64,000 bases of DNA from Micrococcales bacterium KH10 (lineage in GTDB: Bacteria > Actinomycetota > Actinomycetes > Actinomycetales > Cellulomonadaceae): positions 682,001-746,000 of the forward strand of contig FZPE01000001.1 of assembly GCA_900188465.1 (NCBI GenBank), in the 5' to 3' direction. Of this stretch, positions 17,251-25,626 are shown piece by piece (the stretch's first letter is position 1; each line of letters starts with the position of its first letter). The notes beneath the pieces are model-generated. The model was given only the letters and a program-made list of their open reading frames with translations, ran no database searches and was not told the DNA's origin. The position numbers and the translations under genes are program-made.

Positions 17251-18603
17251 TCACCCGATGTCGAGTGCGAGCAGGTCATCCTCGGTCTCGCGCCGCACGA
17301 TGACACGCGCCTCGGCACCGCGCAACGCGACGACTGCCGGACGGGTCACCATGTTGTAATTCGATGCCATCGACCGGCCATAGGCACCCGTAGCCGGTAC
17401 TGCCAGCAGGTCCCCCGCCATGATGTCGGCAGGAAGGTCGATGTCCGGGATCACGATGTCGCCGGACTCGCAGTGCTTGCCCACGATTCGCGAACGAACC
17501 TTCAACTTGTTCGACTGCCGGTTCGCCAGTTTCGCCGCGTACTCGGCACCGTAGAGCGCAGGCCGGATGTTGTCGCTCATGCCCCCGTCAACCGATACGT
17601 AGGTTCGCACCCGGCAGTCCGTGTCGTCGACGGTGACCGGTTTGACGACACCGACACGATAGAGCGTGACGGTGCTCGGCCCCGCAATGGCTCGTCCCGG
17701 TTCGATGGAGATACGCGGTACGGGTGTGTCCAGTTCGGTGCACAGCGTGTCGATCGAACTGGCAAGTTCGCGTGCTAGCGCCGGCACGTTGACCGGCTCG
17801 TCCACTGCCGTATACGCGATGCCGAAGCCGCCGCCCAGGTCGACCTCCGGCATCAGGAAGCCGGTGCGCTGCTGAACCAGCGCACGTAGTTCGAGGAGTT
17901 TGCGGGCTGAGACGATGAAGGCAGCACTGTCCTGTATCTGCGAACCGATGTGGGTGTGGATGCCCAAGAGCTCAAGCTCGTCGCGATGCCCGAGCACTGA
18001 CTCGATGGCGCGCATGGCGGATCCATCCGCCAGTGAAAGCCCGAATTTCTGATCTTCATGCGCGGTGGAGATGAACTCGTGCCCCCCGGCATGGATGCCT
18101 GTCGTGACACGGACCATGACTGACACTCGTCGTCCGGACCGTTTCGCCGCCGCGACCACCTGCTCGATCTCCGGCAACGAGTCGAGCACGATACGTCCTA
18201 CGCCCATGTCGATGGCACGGGCGATCTCGGCGTCGGACTTGTTGTTGCCGTGCAAGCCGAGTTTGGGGCCAGGTACTCCTGCACGGGCCGCCACAGCCAG
18301 TTCGCCACCGGTGCAGGTGTCCAGACGCAAGCCGTCGGCCACGACCCAACGGGCCACCGCACTGCAAAGAAAAGCCTTACCCGCGTAGTAGACGTCGACA
18401 TCGCTTCCGATCTCGGCGAATGCGGTCTGGAACGCTTCGCGGAACATCCGCGCACGAGCACGGAAATCGTCTTCGTTCAGAACGAACAGCGGCGTTGCGA
18501 ACTCGGCCGCAAGATCGCGCACATCGTGTTCACCCAACTGCAGGGCACCGTCGGGGTTGATGGTCGTGCCCTGCGGCCACACGTGGATCGTCTTGTCTTT
18601 CAC
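17251..18603 (-). CDS. lysA: Diaminopimelate decarboxylase
   Basis: LysA removes CO2 from meso-diaminopimelate to give lysine. The 450 residues contain the PLP lysine motif VYYAGKAFLC, the HIGSQ motif, the glycine loop DLGGGFG, the phosphate-binding EPGRAIAGPS and the active-site CESGD near the C-terminus. I chose the GTG at 18603, which overlaps the argS stop by four bases (GTGA); GGAG lies 8 nt upstream. The open frame runs further back through argS to 18747, but that is antiphase argS sequence. argS-lysA is the normal actinobacterial pair; hom, usually next, is displaced by the heme cluster. Confidence 0.95.
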   Translation of the reverse strand: MKDKTIHVWPQGTTINPDGALQLGEHDVRDLAAEFATPLFVLNEDDFRARARMFREAFQTAFAEIGSDVDVYYAGKAFLCSAVARWVVADGLRLDTCTGGELAVAARAGVPGPKLGLHGNNKSDAEIARAIDMGVGRIVLDSLPEIEQVVAAAKRSGRRVSVMVRVTTGIHAGGHEFISTAHEDQKFGLSLADGSAMRAIESVLGHRDELELLGIHTHIGSQIQDSAAFIVSARKLLELRALVQQRTGFLMPEVDLGGGFGIAYTAVDEPVNVPALARELASSIDTLCTELDTPVPRISIEPGRAIAGPSTVTLYRVGVVKPVTVDDTDCRVRTYVSVDGGMSDNIRPALYGAEYAAKLANRQSNKLKVRSRIVGKHCESGDIVIPDIDLPADIMAGDLLAVPATGAYGRSMASNYNMVTRPAVVALRGAEARVIVRRETEDDLLALDIG

Positions 18604-20252
18604 ATTCGCTCCGGGGCACTGACGCCGAGCAAGTCCAGACCATTGGCAAGAATCTGCCCGACCGCGTCGTTGAGCCACAACCGGGTGCGGTGCACGTCGG
18701 TCACCTCCGCATCGCCTTGAGGGGTCACACGGCACGAGTCGTACCACTTGTGGTAGGCACCGGCAAGCTCCTCAAGGTAGCGAGCGATGCGGTGCGGTTC
18801 ACGCAGTTTGGCAGCCTGGGCCACGATGCGCGGGTAGTCCGCCAAGAGTGACAACAGTCCCGCTTCGGTCTCGTGGTCGAGAAGTTCCGGCGCGAAGCCA
18901 TCCGCGCGCCTGACGCCCAGGTCCGCGGCATTACGCCCCACCGACGACGTGCGCGCGTGCGCATACTGCACGTAGAACACCGGGTTGTCGTTGGACTTCT
19001 TGCGCAGTTCCTCACCGTCAAGGGACAACGGTGTCTCTGCGGGGAACCGTTCTAGCGAATACCGCACCGCATCAGAGCCGATCCAATCGATCAGATCGCT
19101 CAGCTCAATGATGTTGCCGGCTCGCTTCGACAGTTTCGCGCCACCGACCGAGACAAGCTGACCAATCAGAATCTCAATGTTGACCTCAGGGTCGTCGCCC
19201 GCACATGCCGCAATCGCCTTGAGCCGACCAACGTATCCGTGGTGGTCCGCACCCAGCAGATATATCTTCTGGGTATAACCGCGGTCCTTCTTCGAGAGGT
19301 AATACGCGGCATCGGCAGCAAAATACGTTGTCGAGCCGTCAGCTTTGATCAGCACACGGTCTTTGTCGTCACCAAAATCGGTCGTACGTAACCACACCGC
19401 GCCGTCGTTGTCATAGACGTGACCTTGTTCGCGCAACCGTTGAACCGCACCAGCGACCGCACCCGAGTCGTGGAGCGTGCGCTCAGAGAACCACTCGTCG
19501 AATTCGACCTGGAAATCATCGAGGACCTGCTTGATCTCGTCCAGTTGCAGCCGATATGCGGCCTCACGGGCTGCTGCGATGGCCTCGTCCTGCGGCAGGT
19601 TCACGATTTCAGGTTGCTCCGCCACAACCTTGGCGGCCAACTCGGCCACGTACTGTCCGGGATAACCACCTTCAGGAATCTCGCCGCCAGTCGCGCGAGC
19701 CAACACCGAAGCACCGAATTTATCCATCTGGGAGCCAGCGTCGTTGATGTAGTACTCGGCAGTAACATCGGCACCGGCAGCACGCAATAGCCGAACCAAC
19801 GCATCACCCAGCGCCGCCCATCGGGTATGACCGATGTGCAGCGGTCCGGTCGGGTTCGCGGACACGTACTCGAGGTTGATCACCTGACCGCTGAGGGCAT
19901 CGCTTCGCCCGAAATCAGCACCGCGTTCCACAATGGTTTTGGCCAGTTCTCCTGCTGCGGCCGCATCAAGGGTAAAATTCAGAAATCCGGGTCCAGCCAC
20001 CGTCACATCGGCGAGACCGCGAACACCGCGCAACTTGTCTGCAATGGAGTCTGCCAACACACGAGGGGGCATGCCCGCACGCTTGGCCAGTTGCAGCGCG
20101 GTATTCGTGGACCAGTCGCCGTGGTCACGTTGTTTGGGCCGCTCAAGATGGATGCTGCTGGACAAGTCTGCAGGATCTAAAGTGACATTAGATTCAGCGA
20201 GAGATGCTTCGAGCGCATCACGAATAGCATGGGAAAGTTCCTCTGGAGTCAC
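18600..20252 (-). CDS. argS: Arginyl-tRNA synthetase
   Basis: ArgRS (class I) charges tRNA-Arg. The 550 residues show the N-terminal tRNA-binding additional domain, the HIGH motif as NPTGPLHIGHTRW (about 130), the KMSKS-like loop GGAKLSKRAGN (about 375) and a C-terminal DALR anticodon-binding domain ending VSAPERM. Length is normal. The GTG start at 20252 has no good ribosome site, so translation may be leaderless. Its start region is divergent from a FadR-type regulator gene 49 bp away. Confidence 0.95.
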   Translation of the reverse strand: MTPEELSHAIRDALEASLAESNVTLDPADLSSSIHLERPKQRDHGDWSTNTALQLAKRAGMPPRVLADSIADKLRGVRGLADVTVAGPGFLNFTLDAAAAGELAKTIVERGADFGRSDALSGQVINLEYVSANPTGPLHIGHTRWAALGDALVRLLRAAGADVTAEYYINDAGSQMDKFGASVLARATGGEIPEGGYPGQYVAELAAKVVAEQPEIVNLPQDEAIAAAREAAYRLQLDEIKQVLDDFQVEFDEWFSERTLHDSGAVAGAVQRLREQGHVYDNDGAVWLRTTDFGDDKDRVLIKADGSTTYFAADAAYYLSKKDRGYTQKIYLLGADHHGYVGRLKAIAACAGDDPEVNIEILIGQLVSVGGAKLSKRAGNIIELSDLIDWIGSDAVRYSLERFPAETPLSLDGEELRKKSNDNPVFYVQYAHARTSSVGRNAADLGVRRADGFAPELLDHETEAGLLSLLADYPRIVAQAAKLREPHRIARYLEELAGAYHKWYDSCRVTPQGDAEVTDVHRTRLWLNDAVGQILANGLDLLGVSAPERM

Positions 20253-20301
20253 CCGCCTATGTTACTCGCCCCACGAATAAGTATTGTCAAGGAAGACGAA
20301 A

Positions 20302-21039
20302 ATGCTATCCACCAGTGAGCTGTCGCCACGCGCAACGCACGCCATGACGCAGATTAAGCAACGCATTGTCGACGGAACGTGGCCGGTTGGGTCAAGGATC
20401 CCCACCGAAACACAGTTATGCGAGCTACTGGGGGTAGGGCGCAACACGATTCGGGAAGCGGTTCACTCCCTGGTGCATTCCGGTGTGCTCTACAAGCGCC
20501 AAGGCTCTGGAACCTATGTATTGGCCAAGGACGAACTCACCGGCGCGATCAATCGTCGCATCGCTGTGGACGGTTTCCGCGATTGTGTCGAAGCACGGCG
20601 CGCGATCGAGGTAGAGGCAGCACGGCTCGCCGCCGAACGCCGCACCGATGACGAGGCCGCCGAATTAGTGGAGCTGCTCCGTGAGCTCGAACGCACCTAT
20701 GAGTCGACCGGCGCCAGCCAGACACTGAACGCACACGATGATCTGGTGAGGGCCGATCTAGCCCTGCATCACAAAATCGTGTCGTTGTCGCGCAATAAAT
20801 TGTTGCTTTCGCTCTACGAGTCCATCCATGAGGCGATCTGGTCGAGCATTCGAACCAACATCAACGTTTCATTGCAGACCAACACCGTCCCCATCGGTGA
20901 TATGCACACTGACCACATCGACGTTGTCAATGCGATCATGGCGCAGGATCCAGAGGCCGCCACCGAGGCTTTGGTAAGAACATTCCAGCATTTCTCAGAT
21001 GTAGCGTGGCAATTGGCCGCTTCTGAAGCCGGTGACTGA
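20302..21039 (+). CDS. GntR/FadR-family transcriptional regulator
   Basis: A 245-residue regulator. The N-terminal winged helix (about 8-75) has IPTETQLCELLGVGRNTIRE followed by VLYKRQGSGTYV, as in GntR proteins. The C-terminal FCD effector domain (about 95-235) has the metal-binding pattern with DLALHHKIVSLSRN and HTDHIDVVNAIM. I chose the ATG at 20302, with AAGGAAG 6 nt upstream, rather than the TTG at 20284. It is divergent from argS and alone on this strand, so the target may lie elsewhere. The effector is unknown. Confidence 0.85.
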   Translation: MLSTSELSPRATHAMTQIKQRIVDGTWPVGSRIPTETQLCELLGVGRNTIREAVHSLVHSGVLYKRQGSGTYVLAKDELTGAINRRIAVDGFRDCVEARRAIEVEAARLAAERRTDDEAAELVELLRELERTYESTGASQTLNAHDDLVRADLALHHKIVSLSRNKLLLSLYESIHEAIWSSIRTNINVSLQTNTVPIGDMHTDHIDVVNAIMAQDPEAATEALVRTFQHFSDVAWQLAASEAGD

Positions 21040-21126
21040 TCGAGACCACATTCTCGGGCAGGTAGAGCCTGGATGCGATGATCCGATCATCACGAATGTG
21101 CACTGCGCACCTGTCGGCTGGTAGTC

Positions 21127-21513
21127 TCAGTGATCGTGCACTTGATCTGTCGAGTGCAGTTGCGCCCGTAGCTCAGTGGATAGAGCGTCTGCCTCCGGAG
21201 CAGAAGGTCGGGGGTTCGAGTCCCTTCGGGCGCACTTCATTGCGTAATCACCAGTTCCTGGCGGCATAGAACCGTCAAGGAGCCAGTAGTAGTCACATCC
21301 AGTTCGGTCCGCGATCTGCTTCGCGATACTGACAATGTCCCGTGGAAGCGTATTGGGCTTATTTTCCCAATTTCTCCAAGACTGAACCGGCACCCCGCAA
21401 GCCAATGCCGCCTCCTTAAGGTTCGTCCACCCCATCTGGTGCCGAAGCGCGGCGAGTCGCGCCCCGAACGTGTTGAACTCGGGCACCCATCCAATATCCG
21501 CTTGTACGCTCAT
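21127..21513 (-). CDS. Phage-repressor-like HTH protein whose 3' end runs antisense through tRNA-Arg
   Basis: A 128-residue protein with an N-terminal helix-turn-helix (about 12-75: RLAALRHQMGWTNLKEAALA, then VPVQSWRNWENKP) of Cro/CI or XRE type. It is the outermost gene of the mobile element. From about residue 90 the frame is read antisense through the tRNA gene (ARRDSNPRPSAPEADALSTE), so the last 35-40 residues are tRNA-derived. The ATG at 21513 has GGGGG very close upstream; ATG 21522 is an alternative. It is divergent from the regulator at 21604, with palindromes in between. The real C-terminus before integration, and whether this form is stable, are unknown. Confidence 0.6.
   Translation of the reverse strand: MSVQADIGWVPEFNTFGARLAALRHQMGWTNLKEAALACGVPVQSWRNWENKPNTLPRDIVSIAKQIADRTGCDYYWLLDGSMPPGTGDYAMKCARRDSNPRPSAPEADALSTELRAQLHSTDQVHDH
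21162..21234 (+). tRNA. tRNA-Arg (anticodon CCG)
   Basis: A 73-nt cloverleaf. The acceptor stem pairs GCGCCCG with CGGGCGC, followed by discriminator A and no encoded CCA. The D-arm is GCTCAGTGGATAGAGC. The anticodon stem-loop is TCTGC CTCCGGA GCAGA with anticodon CCG. The T-arm is GGGGG TTCGAGT CCCTT. It lies at the left end of the mobile element, and its 3' half is a typical integrase target. Confidence 0.97.
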
Positions 21514-21544
21514 AACCCCCATAATACGAATGCCACCAGCAATC

Positions 21545-21576
21545 TGTCTATAGACACGATGTGGTGTTTGACACCA
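21545..21576. promoter_or_regulatory. Divergent operator region with two palindromes
   Basis: Between the repressor-like gene (start 21513) and the gene at 21604 lie a perfect 12-bp palindrome TGTCTATAGACA (21545-21556) and an inverted repeat TGGTGT-TTG-ACACCA (21562-21576). Paired operators between divergent regulator genes are the classic layout of a lysis/lysogeny-type switch, here controlling element maintenance versus transfer. Confidence 0.6.
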
Positions 21577-21603
21577 GATGGTATTTCGTCTTGAATGTAG
21601 TTC

Positions 21604-22626
21604 ATGACACCACATATGGAGTCTCGCGGGCCGGATCGCCTTGCACCCGAGACAGCCCGTGCTCTGACCGACCGCATCAGAATTGGCCTCGGAGTGACCT
21701 GGCAATGGGTTATTGAAGCGTATACAGGGAGGGCGTGGGAAGCGCTCGGGTATGACTCGTGGGACGACTATTGTGCGTCCGAATTTGCTGGCTCTCGGTT
21801 GGCACTCCCTCGTGGCGAACGTGCAGAAGTCGCGATGTCAATGCGGGACGCCGGGATGAGTTTCCGAGCCATTGGGTCGGCTTTGGGTGTGAGCGACTAC
21901 ACAGCTCGAGGAGACGTATCGACTGCGAGAAACCTCGCAGTCGATAACGGTGAGAACATTATTGATGCGGAGCTTGTCGAAGATGACGAGGGTGCGGTTG
22001 GTGCGGATCTTGATGACTCGGATGTGGCTCGTGTCGCTCGTGTTTTTGATCGGATTGTTCGGCGGGTTACGGGTGTTGATGGTCGTGAGCGACCGTCTGG
22101 TCGTGCGACGACGCGCGAGCATTGGGAGCGTCAGGTCAAAGCGAGTGAGCTTGCTGCCCAAGGAACACGCCAGGTAGACATCGCCAAGCAGTTAGGTGTC
22201 GCACAGTCCACGGTCAGCGAGGACCTGGCCTCAATGAACCAGCTGCTCGAAGCTCATGGCGTGGACCCGGCAGCCGTGTTGTCCAGCGATGGTCTTGACG
22301 CACGCGCATTAGCGGATCAGTTACAGGTTCCGACCCGACCCAAGACTGCGTTGGCGTCGACTGCTAAGGCTGCCGTGCGCGACCTACAAGAAACCCTCGC
22401 GGTGCTGATGAACTCGGTGATCTTGGCTGACGGCTGGATCGAGGACGAGGAGCGCGCTGCGGCCATCCAAGAGATGGTGCCCAAGCTCGTCGACGTCCTG
22501 CTGATGCTCGCGCGTGCTGTTCACGAAGTTGAGATGCGTCTACCAGAAGGGCTGATCCCCGAAGAAGATCACCTGCGCTGGTCACGCACCATCGCCCAAG
22601 CACGCCAAGAGCTGGACGCAGCATGA
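21604..22626 (+). CDS. Two-HTH DNA-binding protein of the mobile element
   Basis: A 340-residue protein of unknown exact role. Two helix-turn-helix motifs are clear: FRAIGSALGVSDYTARGDVS (about 80-100) and VDIAKQLGVAQSTVSEDL (about 190-210). An acidic patch lies between them and a long helical C-terminal part follows. Such proteins in actinobacterial plasmids and phages act as transcription regulators or ParB-like partition factors. The ATG at 21604 has no clear ribosome site; ATG 21616 is an alternative. It is the first gene of a rightward operon, overlapping the next gene by four bases. Confidence 0.65.
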   Translation: MTPHMESRGPDRLAPETARALTDRIRIGLGVTWQWVIEAYTGRAWEALGYDSWDDYCASEFAGSRLALPRGERAEVAMSMRDAGMSFRAIGSALGVSDYTARGDVSTARNLAVDNGENIIDAELVEDDEGAVGADLDDSDVARVARVFDRIVRRVTGVDGRERPSGRATTREHWERQVKASELAAQGTRQVDIAKQLGVAQSTVSEDLASMNQLLEAHGVDPAAVLSSDGLDARALADQLQVPTRPKTALASTAKAAVRDLQETLAVLMNSVILADGWIEDEERAAAIQEMVPKLVDVLLMLARAVHEVEMRLPEGLIPEEDHLRWSRTIAQARQELDAA

Positions 22627-22913
22627 GTCAAGGCAACGCGCTGGCCATGACGGTGGCGGGCAACCCGGCGATGTCAGGGATGACGTGTGATTTGGCTGGC
22701 GCGCCCGAGCATCGTGTTGAAGCTGATGGCCTGGCTGCCGCGTGGATGAAGGACTACGACCCTCTGACGGTCTCGTATTCGGTGACCGAGTCGGAGCGTG
22801 GCATCACGTACAGGAATCAGTACAACGACATTACCTGGTTGATTTTCGACGCTGACAAGTGCCGTGTGGTGTCCGAACCGTTGGATTGGAATAGAACCGA
22901 GGAGCATGCATGA
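22623..22913 (+). CDS. Small hypothetical protein
   Basis: A 96-residue protein I do not recognise. It has an alpha/beta look with Trp/Tyr-rich segments (DYDPLTVSYSVTESERG, NDITWLIFDAD) and no signal peptide or membrane segment. Its start overlaps the preceding stop (ATGA) and its stop overlaps the next start (ATGA). This supports it as a real, translationally coupled gene. Confidence 0.6.
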   Translation: MSQGNALAMTVAGNPAMSGMTCDLAGAPEHRVEADGLAAAWMKDYDPLTVSYSVTESERGITYRNQYNDITWLIFDADKCRVVSEPLDWNRTEEHA

Positions 22914-23719
22914 GCGCTCAAAGTCCAAAGAGTACGCGCAAGGTCGGTCGTGGTGTCGTGATCGTGGCGATCATTGGGACGGTCGTGATCGGGTTGGGGG
23001 CGGCGGTTTTGTCGTTCACGGCGTTGGCTGATTTAGCGGTCAGGGCTGGCACTCCTGCCACGTTGGCGTTCATTTGGCCGATCATTGTTGATGGTGTGAT
23101 CTTGGTCGCGACGATCGCGATCGTTGCGCTACGTGATAGTGAGCGGTCACCTCGGATGTACGCGTGGTCGTTGTTGATCGGTGCAGCGTTTGTGTCGGTG
23201 ATCGCTAATGGTGCTCATGCTTTGGTGGCTGTGGACGCGGCTACACCAGTGTGGATCGCGGTGGTCGTTGCCTCCGTGCCGCCGATTGTTTTGTTGGCGA
23301 TCACTCACCTGACGGTGATCTTGGCGCGGCGTGCTGTTGAACCGGTCTCGCGGCGTAAACCCTCGAGCGTGCGAGCGGCTGCTGCACAGCCGGCTGCGGT
23401 GCAGCAGCCTCATGTGGTGCCATCTGACCCGGAACCAGTGGTGCCTGCTATCGCGTTGCATGCTGTCACGAGCCAGCGAGCGGAGCCCGTGCAGGACGTA
23501 GGTGGTGATGATGCTGTCAAACAGTGGATTCGTGAGCAGGTGGCAGCCGGAGTCAAGGTCACGGGAGCGTCAGCGTTCCGGGCGGGTGTGTTTAGTTCGG
23601 AGGCTACTGCGCGGCGCCGGTTGCGTGAACTACGCGATAGCGAACCAGGCTGGTTCGAACCGGTCACTGACGGTGACCGCTCAACCGATCAGATGATCGA
23701 TCAGTTGGTGAGCGCATGA
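22910..23719 (+). CDS. DUF2637 (SpdB-like) membrane protein
   Basis: A 269-residue protein with four membrane segments in the first 145 residues (VVIVAIIGTVVIGLGAAVLS; ATLAFIWPIIVDGVILVATI; WSLLIGAAFVSVIANGAHAL; IAVVVASVPPIVLLAITHLT). This is the pattern of DUF2637, common in actinobacterial conjugative plasmids and ICEs where SpdB-type proteins help plasmid spread through the mycelium or into recipients. The C-terminal half is soluble, with a Pro/Ala linker and a helix-turn-helix-like end (TGASAFRAGVFSSEATARRR). Overlaps with both neighbours are four bases (ATGA). Confidence 0.8.
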   Translation: MSAQSPKSTRKVGRGVVIVAIIGTVVIGLGAAVLSFTALADLAVRAGTPATLAFIWPIIVDGVILVATIAIVALRDSERSPRMYAWSLLIGAAFVSVIANGAHALVAVDAATPVWIAVVVASVPPIVLLAITHLTVILARRAVEPVSRRKPSSVRAAAAQPAAVQQPHVVPSDPEPVVPAIALHAVTSQRAEPVQDVGGDDAVKQWIREQVAAGVKVTGASAFRAGVFSSEATARRRLRELRDSEPGWFEPVTDGDRSTDQMIDQLVSA

Positions 23720-24432
23720 GCGATCACGACCGTCCCGATGATCGCAAGGTGATCCCGTTGCGTCCGGTGATTGTTCCTGACATCACCGAGGATGACCGCT
23801 CAGCCGGTCACGGTGATCGCTTGCAGTGGGCAGGCGATGAGGATGACCGGTTACTGAAACGGGCACTGGCCACGGTGCGGGTGCGTGAATCCTGGGGTGG
23901 ACTGCTTCCTACACCACGGTGGCGCCGGTCTGGTTGGTTCTTGATCGTGGTCCCGCCTGGCACACCACCAACCATGGGAGCATTGCCGGCGCGTCTTGCG
24001 TGGTGGCAACTATGGGGCACGGCCTTGACTGTCGCGTTGACGCTTGCGGCCGCTTTCGCCGGGGCGGTGATTGCTGGTGTTCCTGGTCTGGCTGGGGCAC
24101 CAGTGGTCGGTGCGGGGATGTGGTTGGCGAAGATCGTGAACAATCGATCTTTGGTGCGTAGGTGTGGGTCGTTGCCGGTGGTGGTGCGCACGCTCGATCT
24201 AAGTGGTGTGCGCCGGTTGGAGTCGACCACGCTTGCGGCTGCGATCGTGACCAGTGTGATCGATCATGCGATCCCACCTGGACCCAACGAGCCAATCACC
24301 ATCAGCGCTCATGATGCTGCGGTGGTGATCGCCCGTGGTCTGGAGATCTCTGCTGCACGCCTTCAGGGTGATCATTCCACGGCTGATCGGTTGCACGAGT
24401 TGTTGTGGCAGGCGTTGGAGCCAGAGGGATGA
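23716..24432 (+). CDS. Membrane protein, function unknown
   Basis: A 238-residue protein with a charged N-terminus and two hydrophobic segments (about 95-135: WGTALTVALTLAAAFAGAVI and VPGLAGAPVVGAGMWLAKIV). A soluble C-terminal half of alternating helix and strand follows. I do not recognise a family. It is coupled by ATGA overlaps to the DUF2637 gene upstream and the sigma-like gene downstream, which suggests a role in plasmid spread or its control. Confidence 0.6.
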   Translation: MSDHDRPDDRKVIPLRPVIVPDITEDDRSAGHGDRLQWAGDEDDRLLKRALATVRVRESWGGLLPTPRWRRSGWFLIVVPPGTPPTMGALPARLAWWQLWGTALTVALTLAAAFAGAVIAGVPGLAGAPVVGAGMWLAKIVNNRSLVRRCGSLPVVVRTLDLSGVRRLESTTLAAAIVTSVIDHAIPPGPNEPITISAHDAAVVIARGLEISAARLQGDHSTADRLHELLWQALEPEG

Positions 24433-24971
24433 GCCCGATGATTCCCGGTCCTGGCGGGATCGAGATAGACCAGGACGAGTTCATGTCGGCAGTCGATGCG
24501 CAAAAACCCATGGTGCGTACGCGCCTAGCGCGGATGGGTTGGTCATCAAAGACTGAGGAAGTCATGGCGACGGTCATCTCCGACGCGTGGGAATCACTGG
24601 GCCGCTGGTCGAGCAAACCGGAACGGCCACCACTTGTTGCGTGGGTGTGTGGGGTGGCACGCAACACGCTGCATGAGTGGAACAGGCGAGAGCGTCCAGG
24701 TCGTATCCCCGGTGGCACTGCGCAGTCCCTTGATGATCTTCCCATTGATCCGCCCGCCACCACGGATCAGCCTGACGCCCAGGTACTCAACGTGGACCCG
24801 CAAGCAGCCGCCGACCTGATCGGTTTGGTGCGCGCGAAAGTGATCGCACAACCAGGCGGTGTCGCACGGTGGGCACGCCTATCGCGTGACGCCCTGCACG
24901 AAACCCGCGGAATCTCTGCACGGGCGGAATTGCGTGCCCTGCTGTTTTCTACAGATCGGAGTACAGGATGA
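24429..24971 (+). CDS. Sigma-70 region-2-like protein
   Basis: A 180-residue protein with a pattern close to sigma factor region 2: VMATVISDAWESLGRWSSKP, then RPPLVAWVCGVARNTLHEWN and RRERPGRIPGGT, comparable to the DVxQDxFxxxW...F...WLxxIARN pattern of ECF factors. The C-terminal region-4 part is hard to see, so it may be a degenerate sigma-like regulator. The start is the ATG at 24429, overlapping the previous stop (ATGA). Autonomous control of element genes is the likely role. Confidence 0.55.
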   Translation: MSPMIPGPGGIEIDQDEFMSAVDAQKPMVRTRLARMGWSSKTEEVMATVISDAWESLGRWSSKPERPPLVAWVCGVARNTLHEWNRRERPGRIPGGTAQSLDDLPIDPPATTDQPDAQVLNVDPQAAADLIGLVRAKVIAQPGGVARWARLSRDALHETRGISARAELRALLFSTDRSTG

Positions 24972-25435
24972 CAACGACGATGCTCCACGCCCTTGAACAG
25001 AGCACACACGTGGTGCCAACCCAGACCACCAGCGCAACTGAGCACGTGAGCGTGATCAGTGTGCGCGAGCTAGACGCGGCCTGCGAAGCAAGCCTGCTCG
25101 GCTTTGTCACCACGGTCCTCGAATCAATCCCGAACGCGACTTTCCCGATCACCGTCACCGTCACCCGCGAGACCACCACCACGCGCCGTGCACCGCAGTG
25201 CGAACGCACCCAGGGATGCAGCGGGGACGAGATCAGCGGTGTGGTCACCCTCAACGGTCGGCAAGTCACCATCACCCTCTCACCAGCTAGGGACCTCGAC
25301 GCGGCGCTCACCGTGGTCACACCAGCTCGGTGGTGGGACGCGCGCGCACCGTTCCTGGCCCACCTCACCGGTGCCGGCACCTCAGTCCAACTCCGGATCG
25401 ACGCACTCACCGACCTCATGGAGGCCACAGGATGA
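24968..25435 (+). CDS. Hypothetical protein
   Basis: A 155-residue protein with a Thr-rich N-terminus, a central pair of cysteines (CERTQGCSG) and a beta-rich stretch (EISGVVTLNGRQVTITLSPA). No signal peptide, membrane helix or known motif is seen. It is coupled to both neighbours by ATGA overlaps (24968-24971 and 25432-25435). Confidence 0.55.
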   Translation: MTTTMLHALEQSTHVVPTQTTSATEHVSVISVRELDAACEASLLGFVTTVLESIPNATFPITVTVTRETTTTRRAPQCERTQGCSGDEISGVVTLNGRQVTITLSPARDLDAALTVVTPARWWDARAPFLAHLTGAGTSVQLRIDALTDLMEATG

Positions 25436-25626
25436 AAACCGCCCACACAGAACCCGTCGCCTACAGCAAAGCCGAGCAGTTATCACAGCGCCTGCACAAC
25501 GGCCTATGTGCTGCGGTGACCGCTAGTGCAGCCGGCTACCTGCGTGGTGGGGGGGTGAACCTGACTCGTGATGAACATGCGAATGCCCGCCTGCGGGGGC
25601 GGGCATCCGGTAAAGCGCTTTGGTGA
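25432..25626 (+). CDS. Small hypothetical protein
   Basis: A 64-residue product starting MKTAHTEPVAYSKAEQLSQR. Its ATG overlaps the previous stop (ATGA), which supports translation. The last 20 residues overlap the start of the next frame and a GCCCGCC/GGCGGGC hairpin (25583-25606). The real 3' end or the start of the next gene may therefore differ. No function can be given. Confidence 0.4.
   Translation: MKTAHTEPVAYSKAEQLSQRLHNGLCAAVTASAAGYLRGGGVNLTRDEHANARLRGRASGKALW

Noticed and set aside
21514-21705. N-terminal extension of the repressor frame to 21705
   Set aside because: It runs back through the divergent promoter region and into the gene at 21604; the HTH domain starts only after 21513 and the extension is rich in residues typical of non-coding frames.
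22910-24432. Many GATC sites in the DUF2637 and following gene
   Set aside because: They coincide with Ile/Val/Asp codons in coding sequence and are less dense than at 51.3-51.8 kb, so I do not treat them as a second origin.
25583-25606. ATGCCCGCC/GGCGGGCAT hairpin as a terminator
   Set aside because: It lies inside or at the start of coding frames and has no T-run; it may instead regulate the winged-helix gene, but nothing supports this directly.
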